Shown here one piece after another: positions 36,176 through 46,145 of a stretch of 64,000 nucleotides of DNA (position 1 is the stretch's first letter; every line of letters begins with the position of its first letter). The stretch is from the NCBI RefSeq assembly GCF_015558675.1, contig NZ_JADMOL010000001.1, positions 620,373 to 684,372 of the forward strand. Direction: 5' to 3'. Both the position numbers and the translations under genes were made by a program. The DNA comes from Paenibacillus sp. 1001270B_150601_E10. Its GTDB lineage: Bacteria > Bacillota > Bacilli > Paenibacillales > Paenibacillaceae. A model generated the notes under the pieces. That model made no database searches. It was not told the origin of the DNA and was given only the letters and a program-made list of their open reading frames with translations.

Positions 36176-38119
36176 TTATGGCTTGATCGGGATAACAATC
36201 TTATCTTCAGATGGCTTCGCTTCGATCGCTTTCCCCTGTTCGTCATACAGCTTGACTTCCTTAATGGCAATCGTCATTTCCTGTCCCAGAAGTGCTTTCA
36301 CAGGAAGGGTAACGATGACATCTTCATTCTTTAATGTAACGGTACCTGCATCTGTTTTTAGGATTCGGTAAGTAAGCGTTGAGCCTTGAAGCTGAACCTG
36401 ATCCACCGCTCGATTGGTTGGATATTCACCTGACGTGAAGGCTAATGCAAATCTTCCCTTTGCTCCATGACGATAGAGCGCTTTGTCCGCTCCAGTCAGC
36501 TTGCTCATATCCCACTCGCCGCCCGTTACTTCAAATGACAATTCCACTGCTGTCACGACTGGCGATGATTCAAATCGCTTCAATATCGCATCAACTGTCA
36601 CAACACTGCCTGCTGTCATTTCCTGAGAAGAGGCTGCAAGTTCTACAACATTGGAAGGCTTCGTAACGATAGGCGGATCCGGGTCTGTCCCCCCATTTTC
36701 GTTACCTCCGCCATTCCCGTTGCCCCCGCCGTTTTCATTTCCTCCACCATTCTCATTACCACCACCGCTGTTTCCGTCTCCTCCAGCAGATCCTCCGGAC
36801 GAACCGCCACTTTCACCACAGGTATAATATTGATCAGCATGCTTGCAGAGCTCATCATTGGCAGATTGATGATCTTTATCGAACTCGAGCTTCTCTTCCG
36901 ATGTCATATTCTCCTGATACTTCTGTTCAAGCGCAAGCTGAGCTTCGCGATCGAGCTCTTCCTGCTGCTTCATTCGTTCTTGCTCCAATGCAAGAAGTTC
37001 CTCTTTCTTCTTCTCCAGTGCATTAGGGACGGTAATGCTTGGTACATTCTTCTCCGCTTCACGAATGACTTTCTGTCTGCTGATCTCCTCCTCAGTCAGC
37101 TTGAGCCCAATCTTACTGGACTTGAGCCCTGATGTCTGCAACCAGCTCGTAAACTCCGTGCTGCTTAATACTCCAGCAGCATTGGCATGCATTATCAACG
37201 TGCCGATCATGTGGTCAACATTGTGTTTTGCAAGCGCTATGCGCTCTTGCGATAATGATGCATTCCCCTCAGTTGACCCAAGCTTTAGATAGGAAGCAAG
37301 CGGAGAATCGAGAGATGGCCCCTCCCCATATGTATCGAGCCATTTTTGCCATAGAAGATCATTCTCTTCCACAGCATCCTTGTAGCCGTCAGCAATTGCC
37401 TGGATGATCGCGTGATCCCCTTCTTCCGCAAGCGCATGGGTATTGATATAACCAAGGAAAGGCCTAATAAGCCCAGAATGTTCTTGATCAGGAATAAATG
37501 AGACGGATTGTGCAGGATAAACATTCAATCTATTAAGCATCAGCATCGATTGACTTCCATATGAAGATCCCAACTGCCCGAATGTTGAAGATACCGGGTA
37601 TTGCACAGCAACTACCCCTGCTGTCACCTGCAATCGAGTTCGACCATCCGTTGGATTCACATGAACGCCAAACTGCGTCCCGCGAACCGCCATGACCGTT
37701 GTCGGCGTTTCCAATTCGAATCTTGCATCCGCGCCTGCCGCAGACTTCACCTTTAGCCAGGCAGAGCCTGACCATACGCTTATCCGCGTCTTGATTCCTT
37801 TATTGCTAGATAAAGTCGTAAAGGTCACATTCGAGTTTTCTCCGATCGTAACCGTATCCTCTTTGTCTCCGCCAACGAGCTGCAGAACCACCTTGGACTT
37901 CGGCCCCGTTACGATGCGGTCTCCCTCATTAATGCTCATTTTTTTAAATAACTGGATCTCTTTATTGCCTCCGGTCTTCGTTACACTCGCTTTTCCTTTC
38001 CAGTCTGTAACCACGGCAGCACGAACAAGCTTGTCCGCTGCTGCTGCTTGATGAGGCAGTGCGTTCAAGATGATCGTAACAATCATCAGCAGCACAGACA
38101 TATAGCGAAGCGCTCTCAT
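36176..38119 (-). CDS. Exported FecR-domain protein with cohesin-like module
   Basis: About 647 residues from ATG 38119 (GGAGG 6 nt upstream; the preceding in-frame GTG is too close). Signal peptide residues 1-28. FecR domain at about 35-150, including the hallmark VMAVRGTQFGVHVN and a beta-helix-like repeat region. A helical segment with E/Q/K-rich coiled coil lies at about 330-430. A Gly/Asn/Glu-rich linker (GGGNENGG repeats, about 440-480) follows. The C-terminal about 150 residues resemble a cohesin/cell-surface beta-sandwich (AGSVVTVDAILKRF...). It probably sits outside the membrane next to the CHASE2 cyclase. Confidence 0.85.
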   Translation of the reverse strand: MRALRYMSVLLMIVTIILNALPHQAAAADKLVRAAVVTDWKGKASVTKTGGNKEIQLFKKMSINEGDRIVTGPKSKVVLQLVGGDKEDTVTIGENSNVTFTTLSSNKGIKTRISVWSGSAWLKVKSAAGADARFELETPTTVMAVRGTQFGVHVNPTDGRTRLQVTAGVVAVQYPVSSTFGQLGSSYGSQSMLMLNRLNVYPAQSVSFIPDQEHSGLIRPFLGYINTHALAEEGDHAIIQAIADGYKDAVEENDLLWQKWLDTYGEGPSLDSPLASYLKLGSTEGNASLSQERIALAKHNVDHMIGTLIMHANAAGVLSSTEFTSWLQTSGLKSSKIGLKLTEEEISRQKVIREAEKNVPSITVPNALEKKKEELLALEQERMKQQEELDREAQLALEQKYQENMTSEEKLEFDKDHQSANDELCKHADQYYTCGESGGSSGGSAGGDGNSGGGNENGGGNENGGGNGNGGGNENGGTDPDPPIVTKPSNVVELAASSQEMTAGSVVTVDAILKRFESSPVVTAVELSFEVTGGEWDMSKLTGADKALYRHGAKGRFALAFTSGEYPTNRAVDQVQLQGSTLTYRILKTDAGTVTLKNEDVIVTLPVKALLGQEMTIAIKEVKLYDEQGKAIEAKPSEDKIVIPIKP

Positions 38120-38176
38120 CACAGACCTCCTCTCTCCATAGTTATCGGTATGTTGATTCTTGCATTCAAGATAAGG

Positions 38177-40033
38177 CTACTGATTTTTTCGTTTACTAAC
38201 GAGCTCGCTTAAGAGCATAGGTTCAGATTTCCCCTTTAGCTGAACCATTCCAATGGTATGCAGCTCAAAGCTCGATTGAAGGCGCGATGCCGCTTCTGGA
38301 CCCACTACAATTTTGCCTGGCTGAGCCTTTCCTTCTAGTCGCGCTGCGACATTCACCGTATCACCGATCGCGGTATAATCCATTCGCAAAGTGGCGGATC
38401 CAATATTTCCCACCACCGCTTCACCGCACTCCAGACCAATGCCGAATTGAATGCCGCGCCCGTATTCGCGCCGCATATCCTCTGTCCACTTTTCTGCTAA
38501 GTGCGTAAGCTCAAGCGCAGCCTCAGCTGCCAAATCAGCATGATTCTCCATTCGCTGCGGGGCACCGAAGATCGCCATTACCCCATCGCCAAGGAATTTA
38601 TCCAATGTTCCTTGATAACGGAATACCGTTTCCGTACACATCTGCAAGTAACGATTGAGGATCAAAAGAGTCTCTTCAGGGGAAAGCTGCTCGGCTAATG
38701 GCGTAAAGGATCGAATATCGATAAACATCACGGTAATATCCATTCGCACGCCTCCGGGCTTAATGGGTTCTTTTGAAGCCAGCAAGGCTCGAACCACATC
38801 TGGGGAAACATAGCGGCCAAAGAGATGAGTTACATGCTTGCGAAGCGCCCGTTCTTCGCTGCTCTTCTTAGCTGTCACAATCGCAAAGCCTGTTATCATT
38901 CCAAGCATCCCATATAAAAATGGAATATACGTCTCTTCAAAATAAAAGAACATATATCCTATACTCATATATATTAAAATAAGTAGAAGAAAGCTTATAT
39001 AGGTCTTGAAGCCTTTAAAGTAAGCTGCTAATAGACAAGCCAATAAAGTAATGGCAAATATCATCAGCAAGCCTCCTATGGGCTTTATCTCTTGATAGTA
39101 GTTTTGCTCCAACAAGGACTGAACCATATTAGCATGAATCTCTATTCCGTAGAGAGGAATCGATCGGCTTACTGGCGTAAGATGTCGGTCGCCAAGGGTT
39201 TGCGAGTACGGACCGATCAAGACAACAGCTCCCTTATAGTAGCTAGGATCAATATTGCCTAGCAGCACTTCAGAGAAGGGCTGTCGATCATATCCTCCAA
39301 CGGCATCATCAACGGTATCATAGGCGGTGGAGTAATAATCAATTCTCACCTGATAGCGATTATTGGATGGGATCTTACGGCCGTTCTGCACCCAGCTGTG
39401 CAGACTGGAATCCCAAGCGATCTGTTCGTTCTTATCTAACAGCGAATTAGCAAGCCGTACACTCAAAGCAGGAATCATTTGTTCCTGCTCATCCGGCAGC
39501 CCTAACGTTAATCGACGGATAATACCGTCTTGATCCTGCATGACATTGGCATGCCCAAGCTGGGCAGCTTGTGCTTGAATCGACTTTGGCGGACGATCGA
39601 TCCGCTCGATCTGAAGTGCATCTTTCGTTTCCTGCAGCAAAGGAAAGACAGCCTGTACGGGTATGTAGATCTGCGGCCATTTCTTTAAAACTTGGGACAA
39701 CCGTTCATCCTCTGCTGGATCAACAGACGGTTCGAGCATGAGCAAGTCGATCGCGACGGCCTTGGCTCCTGCCTTCATCAGTTCGTCCGCAACATCTGCA
39801 TATAAAGATCTTGGCCAGGGAAATGCACCCAAAGTTTGCAGGGAAGCATCATCAATGACGAGCATTTTGATCCGATCGTCAGGCCTGCGCTCTTCCTCTG
39901 ATTTTAACAACAGCACATCTCTAAACGCATTCTCGGTCATTTGAAGAATGCCGCCAGATCCGATAATATACAAGCCTCCCATGATAAAGGTCAGCAAGAG
40001 GGCTATTATAATAGGAAATGTTTTTTTTAGCAT
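38177..40033 (-). CDS. CHASE2-domain adenylate cyclase (class III)
   Basis: About 618 residues from ATG 40033 (AGGGAG 6 nt upstream). An N-terminal helix is followed by an extracytoplasmic CHASE2 sensor (about 30-310; VIDDASLQTLGAFPWPRS is its signature). Three membrane helices (about 320-400) lead to a cyclase domain (about 430-610). Catalytic residues are present: MFIDIRSF and GDGVMAIFG give the two metal aspartates, LDKFLGDG the adenine-selecting lysine, MDYTAIGDTVNVAARLE the Thr, Asn and Arg. It should therefore make cAMP. First gene of the operon, with the FecR and NHL genes 57 bp and more downstream. No cAMP receptor is encoded in this cluster. Confidence 0.92.
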   Translation of the reverse strand: MLKKTFPIIIALLLTFIMGGLYIIGSGGILQMTENAFRDVLLLKSEEERRPDDRIKMLVIDDASLQTLGAFPWPRSLYADVADELMKAGAKAVAIDLLMLEPSVDPAEDERLSQVLKKWPQIYIPVQAVFPLLQETKDALQIERIDRPPKSIQAQAAQLGHANVMQDQDGIIRRLTLGLPDEQEQMIPALSVRLANSLLDKNEQIAWDSSLHSWVQNGRKIPSNNRYQVRIDYYSTAYDTVDDAVGGYDRQPFSEVLLGNIDPSYYKGAVVLIGPYSQTLGDRHLTPVSRSIPLYGIEIHANMVQSLLEQNYYQEIKPIGGLLMIFAITLLACLLAAYFKGFKTYISFLLLILIYMSIGYMFFYFEETYIPFLYGMLGMITGFAIVTAKKSSEERALRKHVTHLFGRYVSPDVVRALLASKEPIKPGGVRMDITVMFIDIRSFTPLAEQLSPEETLLILNRYLQMCTETVFRYQGTLDKFLGDGVMAIFGAPQRMENHADLAAEAALELTHLAEKWTEDMRREYGRGIQFGIGLECGEAVVGNIGSATLRMDYTAIGDTVNVAARLEGKAQPGKIVVGPEAASRLQSSFELHTIGMVQLKGKSEPMLLSELVSKRKNQ

Positions 40034-40143
40034 GGTCATCTCCCTTCCCTATCCTATTACATTGTAATGGGTATCCAGGAAATTTCAAACTCCAAGATGC
40101 GCTTCCACTCCCTATAACACGACAAATTTCTTATGTAATTCGA

Positions 40144-40171
40144 CAAAAAAACCCCCGCCAATGCGGGAGTT
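40144..40171 (-). terminator. Terminator of the ferredoxin gene
   Basis: Minus strand: CTCCCGC-attg-GCGGGGG, then a seven-T run. Confidence 0.85.
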
Positions 40172-40237
40172 CTTTGTTTGTTGGTTGGTTTTGGTTGATC
40201 TCTTTATCTATCATGACATCATGTTGATGATAACAAA

Positions 40238-40489
<252 letters not shown>

Positions 40490-40644
40490 TTAACTACGAT
40501 CTACTTTCTCGTTCCTCCGTAATCACTATAATACAAAGATGGTCGAAATTCAAACGATTTTCCTTGACAGACAAGAAGTTAGACGATTTACCTTATCCAA
40601 CTGCCTAGATAAAATTTACATTTTTATCCATACAAGATTTCTAG

Positions 40645-41967
40645 CTAATCTTCTTCCTTTTTATGATCCTGCTGCCACTCTCTTAGGAAGTCCTTATCCA
40701 GAGAAGTGCCTCGCCTGCGATGATTGCGAAGCAGCACAGAAGGGTCATCTCCAAGCATTCCTAACGTTACGAGTGAATTTTCTCCGTACTTGTCTCTTAT
40801 TTTGTCCATTGTTTCATTTAATTTCTCTTTTTTGGGCTGCTCATGATACTCAAATAAATCCAGCTGCACCGCAGCTTCTTCCTTAACCACAAGGTTTTGC
40901 CCTGTTAGGCCAAGCAAACGAATAGGCTCCCCGCGCTTCCAATGCTTCTCGTACAAGCGCTTTGCTTCATCAAGCATTTTATTTCTATCGTCAGTCGGCG
41001 TTTCCAATGTTGTGGATCGTGTAATGGTCTTCATATCGGGAGATCGTATCGTCAATTGAATCGTGTACGCGAGCATATGCTGCTTGCGCATGCGTCTTGT
41101 CACCTGATCCGACAGATTAAGAAGAACCCGGCGAACATCCTCATCCGTATCCACATCCGCTGGCAATGTCGTCGAGTGGCCAATCGACTTGGCTGCCTCT
41201 CGATCGGCCTTCACCTCGCTATAGTCTAGGCCATGCGCTGCCTGCTTCATCGCTTGTCCGTATACCCCGAAGGCATGGACAAGCCTTCCTTCATCCGCTC
41301 TGGCCAGTTCCCCAATTGTAAGAATGCCCATCCGCTCAAGCTTCGCGGCTGTCTTTTTCCCAACTCCAAACAGCTCTCCGCAAGGTCTATGCCATAAGAG
41401 CTTCGGAACCTCCCGAATGCGAAGCACCGTAATACCGTTAGGCTTTTTCATATCCGAGGCCATCTTAGCTAACAGCTTATTCGGTGCAATGCCAATCGAG
41501 CATGGGATCAACAGCTGCTCTCGAATACGGCTCTGCAGTTCATTCGCAATCTCAAGCGGAGTGCCAAAGGTCTTGGAACCCGTAATATCCAAGTAGCATT
41601 CATCAATCGATACGGGTTCGACGAGCGGGGTATATGATCTTGCAATCTCCAGGAACGCCTTTGAGTAGGTTCGATACAAATGAAAGTCGGGCTGAATCAA
41701 GATGAGATCCGGACATATTCGCATAGCTTGTCTGACTGTCATGCCGGTCTTCACCCCAACCGCGCGGGCAGCATACGAACAGGTTACAACAATCCCCTTG
41801 CGCAGCTCTATGCTTCCAGCTACAGCAGTAGGCTTGCCTTGGTACGTTTCCGGATCTTCAGCCTCGTGCACCGAGCAATAGAACGCATTCATATCCAAGT
41901 GAAGAATCACTCTTCCCTTCTCAGGATAGAACCGCTTTACTTGATTAACCGAATCCTCCGTACTCAT
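40645..41967 (-). CDS. dinB: DNA polymerase IV, Y family (DinB/PolY1)
   Basis: 440 residues, GGAGGA 7 nt before the ATG. Metal-binding HLDMNAFYCSV and SIDECYLD (the SIDE motif) form the active site. SIGIAPNKLLAKMASDMKKPNGITVLR leads into the thumb and little finger. QLDLFEYHE near the C-terminus is a beta-clamp-binding motif (QLxLF). The layout follows B. subtilis YqjH rather than YqjW. It carries out translesion synthesis with low fidelity. No LexA box is obvious upstream. Confidence 0.93.
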   Translation of the reverse strand: MSTEDSVNQVKRFYPEKGRVILHLDMNAFYCSVHEAEDPETYQGKPTAVAGSIELRKGIVVTCSYAARAVGVKTGMTVRQAMRICPDLILIQPDFHLYRTYSKAFLEIARSYTPLVEPVSIDECYLDITGSKTFGTPLEIANELQSRIREQLLIPCSIGIAPNKLLAKMASDMKKPNGITVLRIREVPKLLWHRPCGELFGVGKKTAAKLERMGILTIGELARADEGRLVHAFGVYGQAMKQAAHGLDYSEVKADREAAKSIGHSTTLPADVDTDEDVRRVLLNLSDQVTRRMRKQHMLAYTIQLTIRSPDMKTITRSTTLETPTDDRNKMLDEAKRLYEKHWKRGEPIRLLGLTGQNLVVKEEAAVQLDLFEYHEQPKKEKLNETMDKIRDKYGENSLVTLGMLGDDPSVLLRNHRRRGTSLDKDFLREWQQDHKKEED

Positions 41968-42210
41968 CTACTCTTCCTCCATCATCACCTTCTTCTCTTA
42001 TTTTACCATAATAGAATGCAACAAACCTTCATGAACAGAACAAACATTCCATTTCACTATAAACATGATGTAAAGCTCACCCGAAGCGGTCGTTCTTACA
42101 TGGCCTCGATAGAGGGTTTCTCCTACGATCATTATATAAACATGCCATTCTGGTTATGCACTTGTGCCTCAAGATCTGAAACTTCCTCTATACAAGCCAA
42201 AATCCGATGC

Positions 42211-42216
42211 TATAAT
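42211..42216 (+). promoter_or_regulatory. Probable -10 of cimA
   Basis: TATAAT, 55 bp before the start codon; the -35 region is weak. Confidence 0.4.
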
Positions 42217-42270
42217 AGGAAAATAAAACTTACCATATTCATCCACACTTAAAAAAAGGAGGGCCATCTC

Positions 42271-43884
42271 ATGACGACATCCATTGCCATCTTCGATACT
42301 ACACTTCGAGACGGTACACAAGGAGAGGGCATTAGTCTTTCTGCAGACGACAAAATCAAGATTGCACGCAAATTAAATGCACTAGGTGTTCATTATATTG
42401 AAGGCGGAATTCCAGGGAGCAATGGCAAGGATATTGAATTTTTCAACCGGGCCAAGACGTATAGCTGGAGCTCGAAGCTGACTGCATTCGGCAGTACGAG
42501 ACGTAAGGATTCTCTCGCAGAACAAGACGTCAGCTTGAATCGGATTATTGAGGCTCAAGTTCCGGCGGCAACGTTAGTCGGGAAGTCATGGGATTTTCAT
42601 GTGCATACCGCCCTTCAAACGACATTGGAAGAAAATCTGTCTATGATCGGGGATTCTATCGCTTATTTAAAGCAAGCAGGTCTTGAGGTCATGCTCGATG
42701 CTGAGCATTTCTTTGATGGATATAAGCATAACCCGGAGTATGCCCGCGCTGTGCTGAAGCGTGCGGAAGAAGCAGGGGTCGATTGGATTGTGATGTGCGA
42801 TACAAACGGCGGAAGTCTTCCGCACGAGATCAGTGAGATTGTTAGAGGAGCAGTTAATACGGTTAAAGTCAAATTCGGCATCCATACGCATAACGACTGT
42901 GAGCTTGCGGTCGCCAATGCACTCGCCGCGGTTCAAGCAGGGGCATTGCAGATTCAAGGAACGGTCAACGGTTATGGCGAACGCTGCGGCAACGCCAATC
43001 TGTGCTCCATCATCCCTACACTCCAGCTCAAAATGAACTATGACGTTCTTCCTGCCACACAGCTTAAAGAGTTAACAAGTGTTGCCCGCTACGTAAGCGA
43101 AATTGCCAATGTGCATATGCCAATCAACCAGCCTTATGTGGGAAATGCAGCTTTTGCTCATAAAGGAGGCATCCATGTCTCTGCCATCCTGAAGGATGCG
43201 AGAACATATGAGCATATCGAGCCTGAGCTTGTCGGCAATACACAGCGCATTCTCGTGTCTGAGCTTGCAGGCCAAAGCAACGTCTTATCCAAGGCAGCCC
43301 AACTCGGTTACGAGCTTGACGCAACCAATCCGGAGACACGCTCTATTATCGAGCGCATCAAGGAGCTTGAGCATCAAGGCTATCAGTTTGAAGGCGCAGA
43401 TGCTTCCCTTGAGCTGCTGCTCCGAAAAGCGACCGGCTTGTCGCAGGATTCTTTTACCTTCGAAGCATTCAAGATCATTACGGACAAGGCGAGCGATGAT
43501 TCTTCCTGCTCTGAGTCGATTGTGAAGCTGACCATTGACGAGGAAACGATTCTGACGGTTGCAGAAGGCAACGGTCCGGTCAACGCGCTGGATAACGCAT
43601 TAAGGAAGGCGCTCGTTCGTCATTATCCAGATATTGAACATATGCATCTAACAGACTATAAGGTTCGTGTATTGGATGAAAATGACACGACAGCAGCGAA
43701 AGTCCGCGTACTGATCGAATCGACGAACTTCGGAAATACGTGGAGTACAGTTGGTGTCTCTTCCAACGTAATCGAGGCCAGTTGGGAAGCTCTAGTGGAC
43801 AGCTTCCGCTATGCGCTAATTGGCAAGGAAAAGCAAACCACAGCCATACAGCGCAAGGAGCCGCTCGGAATCGTAAATCACTGA
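42271..43884 (+). CDS. cimA: Citramalate synthase
   Basis: 537 residues. It condenses pyruvate with acetyl-CoA to (R)-citramalate, the threonine-independent route to isoleucine. The N-terminal TIM barrel has FDTTLRDGTQGEG, GIPGSNGKDIEFF (this GGIPGS segment distinguishes CimA from isopropylmalate and homocitrate synthases), HTHNDCELAVAN and GTVNGYGERCGNANL. The C-terminal about 120 residues are a LeuA-type regulatory domain, so isoleucine feedback is likely. AAAGGAGGG precedes the ATG. No T-box or other leader RNA was found. Alternative: alpha-isopropylmalate synthase-like, less likely. Confidence 0.93.
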   Translation: MTTSIAIFDTTLRDGTQGEGISLSADDKIKIARKLNALGVHYIEGGIPGSNGKDIEFFNRAKTYSWSSKLTAFGSTRRKDSLAEQDVSLNRIIEAQVPAATLVGKSWDFHVHTALQTTLEENLSMIGDSIAYLKQAGLEVMLDAEHFFDGYKHNPEYARAVLKRAEEAGVDWIVMCDTNGGSLPHEISEIVRGAVNTVKVKFGIHTHNDCELAVANALAAVQAGALQIQGTVNGYGERCGNANLCSIIPTLQLKMNYDVLPATQLKELTSVARYVSEIANVHMPINQPYVGNAAFAHKGGIHVSAILKDARTYEHIEPELVGNTQRILVSELAGQSNVLSKAAQLGYELDATNPETRSIIERIKELEHQGYQFEGADASLELLLRKATGLSQDSFTFEAFKIITDKASDDSSCSESIVKLTIDEETILTVAEGNGPVNALDNALRKALVRHYPDIEHMHLTDYKVRVLDENDTTAAKVRVLIESTNFGNTWSTVGVSSNVIEASWEALVDSFRYALIGKEKQTTAIQRKEPLGIVNH

Positions 43885-43912
43885 GCAGGCCGTTATACGC
43901 ATTGAAACAAAT

Positions 43913-43961
43913 AAAGGCAGCGATCAGCCATTCGAGAGATGGTTAATCGTTGCCTTTTTTT
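43913..43961 (+). terminator. Terminator of cimA
   Basis: AAAGGCAGCGAT / ATCGTTGCCTTTTTTT with an inner CCAT/ATGG hairpin. Confidence 0.9.
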
Positions 43962-44099
43962 CAGCAACAGCATACAGCGGTTATTACGCACATCCTGTTT
44001 CTTTCACAATTATTGTCAGTCCTCATGAGACACTTTACTAAATGTGCAATCATTCGATATCACATTAACCCTAAAGGAAATCATTCATAGCTCTCATCC

Positions 44100-44663
44100 T
44101 TACGGAGCTTCCTTCAATAAATGGTTTACTGCCTTTTCGACATCTTTAATCGGCCGCATCCCAATAAAGACGTGACGAACGACTCCATTGCGATCGATCA
44201 GCAGATTGGTCGGAAATGCCATGCCGTTGTACTTCTTAAATACATCTCCTTTGACATCCATAAGCACGGGATTCACAAAGCTGTATTGATCCACAAATTG
44301 CTTTGCTTTATCCACCGTATCGTTGGATGTTACATTGACCGAATACATATCAAGTTGATCTTTGTACTTGCCGTACAGCATGACGAGATCCGGCGCTTCA
44401 GCCTGGCATGGTCCACACCAAGAAGCCCAAAAATTCAAAAACAAGAGCTTGTTCCGCTTGCCTCCGACCTCATAACTCGTTTGTCCATCTATAGATTGCA
44501 GGGTAAAGGAAGGGGCCATAAACCCCTCTCGTGGAGCCTCCTCTGTCGATACGATTGCATCTCTTGAGGATGCCAGTTGTTCACCGCTTACCCGCTGATT
44601 ATTGACCACAGTAATCGCAACAAGCACAACTAACAGCAGGAGCACACCTGTACTTTTTTTCAT
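44100..44663 (-). CDS. Membrane-anchored TlpA/ResA-like thiol-disulfide oxidoreductase
   Basis: 187 residues from ATG 44663 (GAAAGGG 9 nt upstream); 35 extra in-frame codons are discarded. The N-terminal helix STGVLLLLVVLVAITVV anchors it. The thioredoxin fold begins about residue 55 with FTLQSIDGQTSYEVGGKRNKLLFLNFWASWCGPCQAEAPDL; the CGPC motif is the redox site. GMAFPTNLLIDRNGVVRHV supplies the cis-proline. It probably reduces exported disulfides (cytochrome c maturation or spore coat). The next gene is divergent, 170 bp away. Confidence 0.9.
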   Translation of the reverse strand: MKKSTGVLLLLVVLVAITVVNNQRVSGEQLASSRDAIVSTEEAPREGFMAPSFTLQSIDGQTSYEVGGKRNKLLFLNFWASWCGPCQAEAPDLVMLYGKYKDQLDMYSVNVTSNDTVDKAKQFVDQYSFVNPVLMDVKGDVFKKYNGMAFPTNLLIDRNGVVRHVFIGMRPIKDVEKAVNHLLKEAP

Positions 44664-44834
44664 GAAACCATACCCTTTCTGTACATATCTCCATTTTTTA
44701 TCATACCCTTTTTTTCTCAAGAATACGACAAGCATGTACAAATCCATTCTTGGGTACGTTAGAAGCATATGCCGTCGACTGCATTCGGCTTAGCTTCACT
44801 GCGTCATAGATACCGATTCGAACGGGAGGCCGTT

Positions 44835-46076
44835 ATGAAACACGCCCAAGCGAAGCAACAAGCATCTAAGCAGGAAAATCAATCAAAGTGGATTGAATAT
44901 ACCGCGTTGGCAACTGTCCCCCTTGTACTCGTACTTGGCAATTCGATGCTGGTGCCCATATTGCCTGATGTCAAAAGACAGCTTTCGTTGTCCTCCTTGC
45001 AGACAAGCTTGATCATCACTCTTTTTTCTTTAGCAGCGGGAATTATTATCCCGATCGCCGGTTACCTTTCGGACCGCTTTGGCCGCAAAAAAATCATTAT
45101 ACCCGCTCTGATTCTATACGGGGCAGCAGGGATTCTAGCAGGATTCGGCGCGCTGTGGAAATCATACCCGCTACTGATTACAGCACGAGCGATACAAGGA
45201 ATCGGAGCTGCCGGCACAGCCCCAATTGCCATGGCGCTTGTTGGTGATCTATATAAGGGTGCAACCGAAAGTCAGGCACTCGGGCTTATAGAAGCATCGA
45301 ATGGCGCTGGTAAAGTAGCAAGTCCCATCCTAGGGTCCTTGTTGGCGCTTTGGAGCTGGACCGTTCCTTTCTTTGCATTCCCCGTCTTTTGCGCAGGTTC
45401 ACTAGTGGCCATGATTTTCTTGATCAAGGAGCCCAAAGCATCTAAGGATAAAAAGAAGCTCCCTTTGTCCCAGTATATGGAGAACATAAAGAAGATCTTC
45501 AAACAAAAGGGACACTGGCTTATTCCTGCTTTTATTTCCGGTTCTTTAGCTCTATTTATTCTGTTCGGCATTTTGTTTTACTTGTCCGATATACTTGAAG
45601 AGGATCCTTACCATATAAAAGGGGTAATGAAGGGACTTGTACTCGCCATCCCATTGTTGGGCATGGTCATCACTTCTTTTACAACGGGCAGCCTTATTAA
45701 GAAAAATGGTGTTCTCATTCGCTGGCTCATCAACATCGGACTTTCCCTAATGGTGATCTCCTTATGCCTAACAATCTTCTTCAGCCGCAATCTCTATGTC
45801 TTTATCGGGCTTATTACGTTAAGCTCTATTGGTACAGGTTTGCTGCTTCCTTGCTTAAATACCATGATTACAGGCGCTGTAGAGAAGACTGAACGAGGCA
45901 TGATTACATCACTATACAGCAGCATGCGCTTTATCGGGGTCGCACTTGGACCACCATTGTTCAGCTGGATGATGGATATTTCCCATCGCATTATTTTTAT
46001 CAGCGTCACTTCGCTGTCAGCTATTGCGCTTGTCTTGGTGTTCTTCTTCATTAAGCCGGATAAAAAGGTGGCATAG
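44835..46076 (+). CDS. MFS transporter, multidrug-efflux type
   Basis: 413 residues from ATG 44835 (GGGAGG 5 nt upstream); 22 extra in-frame codons have no ribosome site. About 12 hydrophobic helices. The loop 2-3 motif GYLSDRFGRKKIIIP (GxLaDrxGrkk) is the MFS hallmark. RAIQGIGAAGTAPIAMALVGDLYK (motif C region of antiporters) points to drug:proton antiport of the YmfD/YfmO kind. Divergent from the TlpA-like gene. The substrate is unknown. Confidence 0.9.
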   Translation: MKHAQAKQQASKQENQSKWIEYTALATVPLVLVLGNSMLVPILPDVKRQLSLSSLQTSLIITLFSLAAGIIIPIAGYLSDRFGRKKIIIPALILYGAAGILAGFGALWKSYPLLITARAIQGIGAAGTAPIAMALVGDLYKGATESQALGLIEASNGAGKVASPILGSLLALWSWTVPFFAFPVFCAGSLVAMIFLIKEPKASKDKKKLPLSQYMENIKKIFKQKGHWLIPAFISGSLALFILFGILFYLSDILEEDPYHIKGVMKGLVLAIPLLGMVITSFTTGSLIKKNGVLIRWLINIGLSLMVISLCLTIFFSRNLYVFIGLITLSSIGTGLLLPCLNTMITGAVEKTERGMITSLYSSMRFIGVALGPPLFSWMMDISHRIIFISVTSLSAIALVLVFFFIKPDKKVA

Positions 46077-46086
46077 CCTAATGCGG

Positions 46087-46131
46087 AACAAGCCGAGCTG
46101 CTCTGATTACTCCTGAGCGACTCGGCTTGTT
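46087..46131. terminator. Hairpin between convergent genes, probable bidirectional terminator
   Basis: AACAAGCCGAG / CTCGGCTTGTT, 11-bp perfect stem, 23-nt loop; T-runs weak. Confidence 0.6.
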
Positions 46132-46145
46132 AGTATAATCTCACT

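Noticed and set aside
36643-36858. Alternative frame over the Gly/Asn linker of the FecR protein
   Set aside because: Shadow of low-complexity coding sequence; no ribosome site.
42000-42270. T-box or leucine/isoleucine leader upstream of cimA
   Set aside because: No T-box consensus (GGGTGGNACCGCG), no terminator and no Ile/Leu-rich leader peptide seen.
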